Below, one piece after another: positions 9,289 to 16,184 of a DNA stretch of 64,000 bases. The first letter of the stretch is position 1; each line of letters opens with the position of its first letter. The notes below the pieces were generated by a model. That model was given only the letters and a program-made list of their open reading frames with translations, made no database searches and had not been told where the DNA came from. This DNA is from Paraburkholderia atlantica. Lineage in GTDB: Bacteria; Pseudomonadota; Gammaproteobacteria; Burkholderiales; Burkholderiaceae. Location of the stretch: the NCBI RefSeq assembly GCF_009362785.1, contig NZ_WHNQ01000001.1:310001-374000 (forward strand), read 5' to 3'. Made by a program: the position numbers and the translations under genes.

Positions 9289-9787
9289 ATGTGATGACCT
9301 CAATTGTTCCATAGGCTCGAAGCCCCGAATTGCCGGCAGGGATCGTCATGGTGTGCAGCAGTGAGTTGCGGATTCTCAGGAAGTCCGTACGGCTCGGCAA
9401 GGTAATGCAGCCAAGCGAAATACCCCGACCACCTGCCGGATGCAACCGGAACTGGCCACGCTTGACGCCGTTGACCCATGTCCAGTCATCAATCACACCA
9501 TCGTCACGATATAGCGCGAACCATTCACTGTGATCGGTCGGACTCCCATCATAGGCACTAAACGCATCTTTTATCCACGCTAATGCCCTGGAGCCAACAC
9601 CGCCAGCGGGACGCGCGACGATCCAGTATTTACCGGTGGGAATCGGCCCCTTGTCGGGCACCGCCGTGCAGCCGCCCCGATTGCGGTATTGCCGGTCGCC
9701 CGAGTAAGCGTCGAACGTGCCGATGCCAGAAATGATCAGCGGTGATAGTGGCTCGTTATTCACGAGAAATTTGCCGGTGTAGGCCAT
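9269..9787 (-). CDS. DUF2778 toxin, Tlde1-like T6SS L,D-transpeptidase effector B
   Basis: 172 aa, no signal peptide. The N-terminal half starts MAYTGKFLVNNEPLSPL and contains GIGTFDAYSG and GPIPTGKYWIV. The C-terminal half has RLHPAGG with His116 and SLGCITLP with Cys127, the His/Cys pair expected of the L,D-transpeptidase-like DUF2778/Tlde1 fold. Known Tlde1 proteins are type VI secretion effectors that act on peptidoglycan tetrapeptides in the target periplasm and are encoded beside a membrane or periplasmic immunity protein. A perfect AGGAGG site precedes the ATG. No T6SS structural genes lie in this window, so the delivery route is inferred. Confidence 0.83.
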   Translation of the reverse strand: MAYTGKFLVNNEPLSPLIISGIGTFDAYSGDRQYRNRGGCTAVPDKGPIPTGKYWIVARPAGGVGSRALAWIKDAFSAYDGSPTDHSEWFALYRDDGVIDDWTWVNGVKRGQFRLHPAGGRGISLGCITLPSRTDFLRIRNSLLHTMTIPAGNSGLRAYGTIEVITYGNTCP

Positions 9788-9790
9788 GTG

Positions 9791-9835
9791 TCACGCCTCC
9801 TGATTGCGCTGGCCGTAGGTCATTGCGTCCTGCAT
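9791..9835 (-). CDS. 14-aa leader peptide ORF, unit B
   Basis: A short ORF, MQDAMTYGQRNQEA, with a GGGAGG site five bases before its ATG. It ends in TGA three bases before the toxin ATG, so termination-reinitiation coupling is likely. It is identical in unit C and absent from unit A. It might instead be the relic 3' end of a formerly upstream gene. Confidence 0.45.
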   Translation of the reverse strand: MQDAMTYGQRNQEA

Positions 9836-10120
9836 AGGTTCCTCCCGTTGGTGAGCCTTGACCGCAAGCACGCGTGCAACTGGCGCTAATGGTCGAGTCC
9901 GGATTTGCCGCCTCAATTGCCTGGACAAAAAAAGCGCGCCTCGAGGGCGCGCAAAACATTTGCATCACAGATAAAAGAGCCAACAGAGCCGCCACCTCAG
10001 CGGGCTGACATACCAGGCGGCGACGGTTCAATGCTAGGTGTATGTGCCGGGCGCAGGCTTCAGACGACTCCGAAAAGCCGGGGCTTGCGCGATGGCCCTC
10101 AACTCTGATGGGCAAAAAAG
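9836..10120 (-). other. gene-free repeated upstream block of unit B with internal terminator
   Basis: This stretch is shared with 10946-11228 and, partly, 8776-9011. Open frames through it shift between copies because of an indel in the A-run at 9927-9933, and substitutions are not biased to third codon positions, so it is probably non-coding. It holds a GCGCGCC hairpin (9934-9940 with 9946-9952) followed by seven Ts on the minus strand. That terminator would end a transcript made before the leader ORF. Confidence 0.6.
9927..9952 (-). terminator. intrinsic terminator upstream of toxin B
   Basis: A 7-bp GCGCGCC/GGCGCGC stem with a 5-nt loop, followed by TTTTTTT on the minus strand. The matching element is at 11039-11063 in unit C. 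A weaker version lies at 8829-8847 in unit A, where the T-run is interrupted. Confidence 0.8.
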
Positions 10121-10138
10121 AGACTCGTCGCCGGAGCC
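10113..10138 (-). terminator. weak terminator after immunity gene C
   Basis: A 5-bp stem (10122-10126 with 10134-10138, one G-T pair) followed on the minus strand by a T-run (complement of 10114-10119). It is the positional equivalent of the terminators at 9006-9030 and 11225-11259. Confidence 0.5.
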
Positions 10139-10143
10139 TTCGC

Positions 10144-10398
10144 CTACTTCGTGCGATACCACCGCCATAGCTTCACGATCGCAACATACGCCAGCACCGC
10201 CACGATCAGTTCGACGGTCACCCAGAACACGAAATAGAAGTCCCTAGGGTCCTGCACACCGAGCCACTCGGAAACCGCCCAATATGCGTTCGACTCGCTT
10301 TCTGTCCACACATTATTTGGCGGGACATAGCGAACCGACAGCAGGAACAACGAAATGAATAGCCCAATCTTGAACAGCCTACGGACAAGTGTTGCCAT
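10144..10398 (-). CDS. small two-TM membrane protein, putative immunity protein C
   Basis: 84 aa. MATLVRRLFKIGLFISLF leads into TM1, a divergent loop follows (WTESESNAYWAVSEWLG) and TM2 ends in LWRWYRTK. The N-terminus is nearly identical to the unit B protein, while the loop differs at about half its positions. Its start overlaps the toxin 3' end by 20 bases. The role is inferred from linkage to the DUF2778 toxin. Confidence 0.8.
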   Translation of the reverse strand: MATLVRRLFKIGLFISLFLLSVRYVPPNNVWTESESNAYWAVSEWLGVQDPRDFYFVFWVTVELIVAVLAYVAIVKLWRWYRTK

Positions 10399-10897
10399 GC
10401 GTGATGACCTCGATTGTTCCATAGGCGCGAAGCCCCGAATTGCCAGCAGGGATCGTCATAGTGTGCAGCAGTGAGTTGCGGATTCTCAGGAAATCCGTAC
10501 GGCTCGGCAGGGTAATACAACCAAGTGATACGCCGTCACCGCCTGCCGGATGTAGCCGGAAATGCCCGCGCTTGACACCATTGACCCATGTAAAGTCATC
10601 AATGCTCCCGTCCTCCCGATACAGCGCGAACCATTCAACGTGATATGTCGGCTTTCCCCGGAAGGCATTCCATTCATCTGCCAACCACGCCTGAGCCTGT
10701 GAACGGATGCCGCCAGTCCGACGGTCAACGATCCAGTATTTACCGGCGGGAATCGGCCCCTTGCCAGGCACCGCCGTGCAGCCGCCCCGATTGCGGTATT
10801 GCCGGTCGCCCGAATAAGCGTCGAACGTGCCGATGCCAGAAATGATGAGCGGTGATAGTGGCTCGTTATTCACGAGAAATTTGCCGGTGTAGGCCAT
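10379..10897 (-). CDS. DUF2778 toxin, Tlde1-like T6SS L,D-transpeptidase effector C
   Basis: 172 aa. It is almost identical to toxin B over residues 1-55 and in the last 45 residues, but diverges between residues 57 and about 90 (DRRTGGIRSQAQAWLADEW here). His116 in RLHPAGG and Cys127 in SLGCITLP form the presumed catalytic pair. An AGGAGG site precedes the ATG and the 14-codon leader ORF lies just upstream. Like B, it lacks a signal peptide, as expected for a T6SS cargo. The exact activity (tetrapeptide cleavage or D-amino-acid exchange) is not decided by the sequence. Confidence 0.83.
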   Translation of the reverse strand: MAYTGKFLVNNEPLSPLIISGIGTFDAYSGDRQYRNRGGCTAVPGKGPIPAGKYWIVDRRTGGIRSQAQAWLADEWNAFRGKPTYHVEWFALYREDGSIDDFTWVNGVKRGHFRLHPAGGDGVSLGCITLPSRTDFLRIRNSLLHTMTIPAGNSGLRAYGTIEVITHGNTCP

Positions 10898-10900
10898 GTG

Positions 10901-10945
10901 TCACGCCTCCTGATTGCGCTGGCCGTAGGTCATTGCGTCCTGCAT
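10901..10945 (-). CDS. 14-aa leader peptide ORF, unit C
   Basis: Identical to the leader ORF of unit B (MQDAMTYGQRNQEA). GGAGG is at the complement of 10951-10955, and the TGA is three bases before the toxin ATG. Confidence 0.45.
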   Translation of the reverse strand: MQDAMTYGQRNQEA

Positions 10946-11350
10946 AGGTTCCTCCCGTTGGTGAGCCTTGACCGCAAGCACGCGTGCAACTGGCGCCCTA
11001 CAAGTCGATTCCGGATTTGCCGCCTCAATTGCCTGGACAAAAAAGCGCGCCTCGAGGGCGCGCAAAGCATTTGCATCACAGATAAAAGAGCCAACAGAGC
11101 CGACACCTCAGCGGGCTGACATACCAGGCGGCGACGGTTCAATGCTAGGTGTATGTGCCGGGCACACGCTTCAGACAACTCCGAAAGCGCGGTCGTGCGC
11201 GATGGTCGTCTACTCTGATGGGCAAAAAATAAAAAAGCCCCAGCAGGTCTGCAGGGGCTCATATCGATCAACATCCACCAGCCAATTTCAACGGCTCGAA
11301 TGACCTACCTTCTGGGGCGACTACTCCGACGACCCGCGGCAGCGCAACGC
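10946..11350 (-). other. gene-free stretch: repeated upstream block of unit C and dehydratase 3' region
   Basis: It holds the conserved non-coding block with the GCGCGCC terminator (11039-11063), then the stronger terminator at 11225-11259 and about 90 bases before the stop of the dehydratase gene. I saw no convincing ORF. Confidence 0.6.
11225..11259 (-). terminator. Rho-independent terminator downstream of the wbpM-like gene
   Basis: A long hairpin, AGCCCC (11236-11241) with GGGGCT (11254-11259) and an inner GCAG/CTGC, interrupted by one A-A mismatch. On the minus strand it is followed by a T-run (complement of 11231-11236). It probably ends the polysaccharide operon and insulates the toxin array. 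Confidence 0.85.
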
Positions 11351-13231
11351 CTACGACACCCGCGTCGCCGGCGCCACACTACGCAGCGTCGTCGCCGTAG
11401 CCGGCAGATACTCCGGCACCCAGCGCCGCAGATCGCGCCGCACTTCATCGTCGGCAGGCACGCGATGCTGCATCAGCCACGGCAGCAGGTTGTCGATCAG
11501 GCTGTCCGGCACCTCGCGCGCCTGCGCGATGCGCAGCTTCGGATGCGGCGTGCGCGTGGTGGTTTCGTCGTCGGCGAGCAGTTCCTCGTAGAGCTTCTCG
11601 CCAGGCCGCAAACCCGTGAACACGACACGAATCTGCTCTTCGGTGAAGCCGTACAGGCGGATCAGATCGTGCGCGAGATCGGCGATACGCACCGGCTTGC
11701 CCATGTCGAGAATGAAAATCTCGCCGCCGCGCCCCATGCTCGACGCCTGCAACACGAGTTGCGACGCCTCCGGAATTGTCATGAAGAAACGCGTGATTTC
11801 CGGATGCGTGACCGTCACGGGTCCGCCGCGTGCGATCTGCTCCTGGAACTTCGGAATCACGCTGCCCGCGCTGCCGAGCACGTTGCCGAAACGCACGATT
11901 TCGAACTGCGTGCGCCGCGCGCCCTGCTGCTGCAGCGCCGAGCACGCCATCTCCGCGAGCCGCTTGCTCGCGCCCATCACGTTGGTCGGGTTGACGGCCT
12001 TGTCGGTCGAGATCAGCACGAAATGCGCGACGTCGTGGCGGATCGCCGCGCGCGCGACGCGGTACGTGCCGAGCACGTTGTTGCGCACCGCCTGCCACGT
12101 GTTGACCTCTTCCATCAACGGCACGTGCTTGTAGGCTGCCGCATGAAACACGATGTGCGGACAGTAGCGCGCCATCACCTGATCGAGCAGCAGCGAGTCC
12201 TTCACGTCGCCGACGAGCGGTACCACCGACACTTCCGGATATTTGTCGCGCAACTCTTCGTTCAGGCGATAGATCGAGAACTCGGAGATGTCGAACGCGA
12301 CCAGTTGCACCGGACCGAAGCGCAGGATCTGCCGGCACAGCTCCGAGCCGATCGAGCCGCCCGCGCCCGTCACCATCACGACGCGGTTTTTCAGCAGCGC
12401 GGCGACGTGCTCGGTGTCGATCGTCACCGGATCGCGGCCGAGCAGGTCTTCGAGATCGATCTGCCGCACGCGCGACAGGAACGCCTGGCCTTGCGTGAGC
12501 GGCGTGAGCGCGGGCAGCGTCATCGCGCGTACGCCGGCGCGCACGCACAGCGTGGCGATGCGCCGATGCGCTTCCACCGACGCCGACGGCACCGCGATGA
12601 TCACGTGCTCGACCTTTAGCTCCGTGCAGATTTTCTGCAGATCGCTGATCGCACCCACCACGCGATAGCCGTAGATTTCACGGCCCTGTTTGATCGGATC
12701 GTCGTCGAGCAGACCGACGAGGCGCCATTGGCCCGAGCGCTTCAGCTCGCGCACGAGGTTCGCGCCGGCATTGCCCGCGCCGAGCACGAGCACCGGCTTG
12801 CCCTGACCAACCAGCCCGCCGTAGCGATAGAACTCCTTGGCCGCCCGATACAGCGCGCGTGAGCCGCCCATGGTCAGGAACAGCAGCATCGGCGACACGA
12901 TCAGCACCGAGCGCGGCACGACCGGCGCGGGCTGCAAAAGCGCCGAGCCGATCACGACGACGAGCGCGCCGACGCCGATCGCCTTGGCGATCCGCACGAG
13001 ATCGGGCAGGCTCGCGAACACCCACATGCCGCGATAAAGGCCGTAGCTGCGAAACATCACCGCGTAGATCAGCAGCACCCACACGAGTGCATGCAGCCCG
13101 CTCGACCAGAACGGCGCGGGCACCGGTCCGTTGAACCGGATCACATAGGCCAGCATCCAGGCCATGGCCACCGCGCACAGGTCGAACGCAAACGCACTGA
13201 ACGAAAGCCATCTGGCTTTGAAGCTTTTCAT
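11351..13231 (-). CDS. membrane-anchored nucleotide-sugar 4,6-dehydratase (WbpM/WbiI/CapD-like)
   Basis: A 626-aa long-form dehydratase of the polysaccharide_synt_2 family. Four N-terminal TM helices (residues 1-130) precede a CoA-binding-like linker. The catalytic extended-SDR domain has VTGAGGSIGSELCRQI near 295 and STDKAVNPTNVMGASKR near 425, where Met replaces the usual catalytic Tyr, as in WbpM. It is expected to convert UDP-GlcNAc to the 4-keto-6-deoxy sugar that feeds QuiNAc/FucNAc synthesis. It follows the WbpL-like gene by 11 bases; the same pair ends the O-antigen loci of Burkholderia (wbiH-wbiI) and Pseudomonas. Confidence 0.92.
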   Translation of the reverse strand: MKSFKARWLSFSAFAFDLCAVAMAWMLAYVIRFNGPVPAPFWSSGLHALVWVLLIYAVMFRSYGLYRGMWVFASLPDLVRIAKAIGVGALVVVIGSALLQPAPVVPRSVLIVSPMLLFLTMGGSRALYRAAKEFYRYGGLVGQGKPVLVLGAGNAGANLVRELKRSGQWRLVGLLDDDPIKQGREIYGYRVVGAISDLQKICTELKVEHVIIAVPSASVEAHRRIATLCVRAGVRAMTLPALTPLTQGQAFLSRVRQIDLEDLLGRDPVTIDTEHVAALLKNRVVMVTGAGGSIGSELCRQILRFGPVQLVAFDISEFSIYRLNEELRDKYPEVSVVPLVGDVKDSLLLDQVMARYCPHIVFHAAAYKHVPLMEEVNTWQAVRNNVLGTYRVARAAIRHDVAHFVLISTDKAVNPTNVMGASKRLAEMACSALQQQGARRTQFEIVRFGNVLGSAGSVIPKFQEQIARGGPVTVTHPEITRFFMTIPEASQLVLQASSMGRGGEIFILDMGKPVRIADLAHDLIRLYGFTEEQIRVVFTGLRPGEKLYEELLADDETTTRTPHPKLRIAQAREVPDSLIDNLLPWLMQHRVPADDEVRRDLRRWVPEYLPATATTLRSVAPATRVS

Positions 13232-13242
13232 TGCGCAGAACC

Positions 13243-14265
13243 TCAGATTGGCCCGGAACGGGACACATGGCGCCGCCAGCGGCGATCAATACACAGCCCT
13301 GCTATCACCAGCACGGCAGCCCATGCGACGACAACCAGCCATTGATACAGAAGAGCGAATTGTAGCGCCCAGATAGCAAGCATTATGCCCGCCGCCATGA
13401 ACAAGTACCAAATCCACGCGGTCGATGCATGCCCCAAACCCGACTGCACCAGTCTTTGATAGTAGTGTTCACGATGCGCCTGCCAAAATTTTTCACCGCG
13501 CAGCAGGCGCTTGAGCAGCGTGACCGACGCGTCACCGATGAATGGCGCGAAGCATAGCGCCGGAAACCACACCGGCCACACGCCCTCGCGCCAGCCCCAA
13601 TAGCCGAGCGCGCCGGCCAGAAAGCCGAGCGGGATCGAGCCGGCATCACCGAGAAAGATGCGCGCTGGGTGAAAGTTGAACAGCAGAAAGCCCGCGGCCG
13701 CGCCCGCGACGATCAGGCTCGCCGTGGCGAGCGCAGGGTCCGCGTGCCTCGACAGCGAGGCCGCCACTGCGTAGCCGCCGAAACCGAACAGCGCCATGCC
13801 GCCCGCCAGGCCGTCCGAGCCATCCATAAAGTTGTAGAGATTGACGAGCCACACCAGTAGCACCGCCATGCATGCGAGCGCCCACCAGGGCACGTCGGCC
13901 GGATAGACGGCGATCAGCGCCGCCACCGCCGCCGCATGGCCGCCGAAGCGCACGCGCGCTGGCAGGCCGCGTCGATCGTCGATCTGCGAGAGCGCCGCGA
14001 GCAGCGCCGCGGCAAGCGCCGCCAGCCACAGCGACGGCGCCGCGAGCACGATCAGCAGCACCGCGACCGGCACGATGCCCCAGCCGCCGACGCGCGGCGT
14101 CGGGCGCGTGTGCAGCGAGCGGTCGTTGGGCATGTCGGTGGCGAGCCGCCACGCGAGGCCGGTGCGCAAGAGCGTCCACAGGATCGCGGCGCAGGCGGCA
14201 AGTGCGGCGACGGCCCACACGAGCAGATGGAACAACGGGCAAGTGGTGAGTGCAGCGACTGGCAT
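13243..14265 (-). CDS. WbpL/WbiH-like undecaprenyl-phosphate sugar-1-phosphate transferase
   Basis: A 340-aa MraY/WecA-family membrane protein with about 10 TM segments. The motifs are MPNDRSLHTRPTPRVGG near residue 45, NLYNFMDGSDGL near 140 and FLGDAGSIPLGF near 190, followed by the cytoplasmic loop KRLLRGEKFWQAHREHYYQR typical of WbpL. It likely transfers QuiNAc-, FucNAc- or GlcNAc-1-phosphate onto undecaprenyl phosphate to start O-antigen synthesis. It is in an operon with the WbpM-like dehydratase. Confidence 0.92.
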   Translation of the reverse strand: MPVAALTTCPLFHLLVWAVAALAACAAILWTLLRTGLAWRLATDMPNDRSLHTRPTPRVGGWGIVPVAVLLIVLAAPSLWLAALAAALLAALSQIDDRRGLPARVRFGGHAAAVAALIAVYPADVPWWALACMAVLLVWLVNLYNFMDGSDGLAGGMALFGFGGYAVAASLSRHADPALATASLIVAGAAAGFLLFNFHPARIFLGDAGSIPLGFLAGALGYWGWREGVWPVWFPALCFAPFIGDASVTLLKRLLRGEKFWQAHREHYYQRLVQSGLGHASTAWIWYLFMAAGIMLAIWALQFALLYQWLVVVAWAAVLVIAGLCIDRRWRRHVSRSGPI

Positions 14266-14474
14266 CGTCGAGGAATCGAGTGTTTACGGAGAGTTCTTGA
14301 GAATCGGTCAGTGACGAATGCGTTCAGACGCAATTTGTTTCCGATGCGTACCGTTGATTACGTAGTGCCATCGCAGGCTGTTTTTCTAACCAGGTTCGAG
14401 GTCACGCGGCGGATACTAACAGACGCTCGCGGAAGGACGCCGTCGAGCCGCAAGTCGCCGGCAAGTCGGTCGAC

Positions 14475-15698
14475 CTAGACGCCGGCGTAGTGCTGGATGG
14501 CGTCAAGTGCGCGCTCCGCTGACGCAGTCCACGAAAAAGTCCGGGCATGCGCGATTGCATGCCGATGAAGCGAATCGCGGAAGGTCTCATCGGTCAGCGC
14601 GAGTCGCATCTTGTCCGCGATCGAATCAGCCGAATGTGGATCGAACAGTGCATCGGCGCGCCCAATAACCTCGGGCAGACTGCTAGTGTTCGATCCGATA
14701 GATGGTGCGCCGCATGCCATAGCTTCGAGAGCCGGAAGACCGAAGCCCTCATAGAGTGACGGGAAAATATTAATTCGGCAGAGGTTATACAGAGCAATGA
14801 GATCGCACTCAGGCACATACCCCGTCAGGATCAAATCCGACTCCGACACGCCGCATTTGCTAGCAAGGCTGTACAGCGCATCACGTTCGTGCTGACGCAC
14901 ATTGCTGGCGATCACGAGCTGCTGCCCGCCGCGCGGGAGACGGGCGAATGCGTCGAAAAGGTTTCCGAAGTTCTTGCGCGGATCGAAGCCTCCTGGCACG
15001 TACAGCACGAATGGTGTACCCGTTTGGATTCCGTAGCGTGCAAGGATGACATCAGGTTCGGCTATGTCAACTGGGCGGAAATCCGCGTCAATGCCCGCTG
15101 AGATATTGACGATCTTGGATACATCGATGCCGAGATGCTCCACCGCGTCGCGCTTTGAATGTTCCGATATGGACAACAGAAGGTCCGCCTCACGCAAGGA
15201 CCGAATCTTGCCGTCGTAGTAGCGCTGGAACTGGTCATTGGTGATGTAAATGTCGCTCAATACGTACGGAATGATGTCGTAAAGGGTGACAGCCGTCGGA
15301 ACTCGGCTTGAGCCGCGTCCGACGGACACTACCGCATCGTCAACCGATCCTTCGAAAAGGCTCGAAACATGCACGAAGTCCGGATTGAGGGATGCGATAA
15401 AGTCCTCGCGCGCTATCTCTGCTGCGCGTAGCCGGCTCTCATTCTCCGAGACGGTTCCCTGCACTGCACCGTGGGCCACGTGGAACGCTCGAAACTGGGA
15501 TGCTTTACAGACGGACGAGAAGTCGCGTATCAGCCCTGGAATCGTTTCTGGAAATCTGTCGCTGGTGACCAAAATTATTTCATGTCCGCGGTTCGTCGCT
15601 TGCCGGGTCATCTCAATAGCAAGGGATTTGCAATACCTTCCAACACCGCGAAATCTGCTGTCATTCTGCGCGGCTTGAAGATCAATGACGATACGCAT
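14475..15698 (-). CDS. glycosyltransferase family 4
   Basis: A 407-aa GT-B enzyme. The N-terminus MRIVIDLQAAQNDSRFRGVG is characteristic of the mannosyl/rhamnosyltransferases of D-rhamnan and mannan loci (WbpX, WbpY, WbdA relatives). The C-terminal donor domain has EGFGLPALEAMACGAPSIGS. It strongly resembles the first domain of the 1264-aa enzyme at 25438-29232, which suggests duplication within the locus. GDP-D-rhamnose is a plausible donor (inference). Confidence 0.88.
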   Translation of the reverse strand: MRIVIDLQAAQNDSRFRGVGRYCKSLAIEMTRQATNRGHEIILVTSDRFPETIPGLIRDFSSVCKASQFRAFHVAHGAVQGTVSENESRLRAAEIAREDFIASLNPDFVHVSSLFEGSVDDAVVSVGRGSSRVPTAVTLYDIIPYVLSDIYITNDQFQRYYDGKIRSLREADLLLSISEHSKRDAVEHLGIDVSKIVNISAGIDADFRPVDIAEPDVILARYGIQTGTPFVLYVPGGFDPRKNFGNLFDAFARLPRGGQQLVIASNVRQHERDALYSLASKCGVSESDLILTGYVPECDLIALYNLCRINIFPSLYEGFGLPALEAMACGAPSIGSNTSSLPEVIGRADALFDPHSADSIADKMRLALTDETFRDSLHRHAIAHARTFSWTASAERALDAIQHYAGV

Positions 15699-16184
15699 CG
15701 TTGTCTTACCTAGCTCTGGTTAGGGCGGAAGTATATCCGGTACGGCACCATGTGTAATTTTTGCCCATCTGGTAAAGATGTTTCGCGCTGGGATAAGTCG
15801 CGCATGCGAGCGCCGCTGCCTCTGGCGCGGCGGACCATGTCCAGGGTCATTGCGGACCGGCTCCAGGCGAGTTGACACAGGCAATCTGACGGGTCTCACA
15901 TATGACCCGGTGTGCGGCCAGAGAGTGGCCACGACAAGGTCCGTCAGCCCGCGTCGTTTGACGCAATGACCAGCGCGGCCCATGGGGTGACCAAAAGTAA
16001 GTCGTCGACTCTCGTTGAGTTTGGACAACGCGTAAGTGACCAACAGCTACTATGCCGAGCTGTTTCGCTCGGTGGGGCATTTTAACAAAGGCGTGGAGCC
16101 GTTTGACGTGGCGACTCGCAGTGGTCGACAGTTATAACTTAGCATCCCATACCGAGCGATTAACACTTCTCCGAGCGCTGAAGT
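15699..16184. other. 486-base gene-free gap
   Basis: No ORF here resembles a known protein. A short plus-strand frame at 16036-16134 (starting VTNSYYAELFRSVGHF) and several overlapping minus-strand frames look like remnants rather than genes. The gap separates two minus-strand genes of different base composition, so it may mark an old insertion or recombination junction. I could not identify an IS family or terminal repeats. Confidence 0.4.

Larger units (their letters stand above)
9037..10120 (-). repeat. tandem effector-immunity unit B
   Basis: Full-length unit, offset from unit C by about 1.11 kb. In transcription order it holds a conserved non-coding block, an intrinsic terminator hairpin, a 14-codon leader ORF, a DUF2778 toxin gene and an immunity gene. 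The stretch from about 9631 to 9886 is almost identical to 10741-10996 in unit C, whereas the middle of the toxin and the immunity loop have diverged. Confidence 0.88.
10144..11228 (-). repeat. tandem effector-immunity unit C
   Basis: The promoter-proximal full-length unit, with the same order as unit B. It lies directly downstream of the dehydratase terminator at 11225-11259. Confidence 0.88.

Noticed and set aside
9756..10115. 119-codon minus-strand frame upstream of toxin B
   Set aside because: The equivalent frames in units A and C diverge through indels and cross a terminator hairpin, so it is not conserved as protein.
8158..11228. CRISPR-like or IS-like explanation of the repeats
   Set aside because: The repeat unit is about 1.1 kb, codes for a two-gene cassette, and lacks spacers, terminal inverted repeats and a transposase.
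11300..12619. 439-codon plus-strand open frame
   Set aside because: It is antisense to the WbpM-like dehydratase and very rich in Arg and His.
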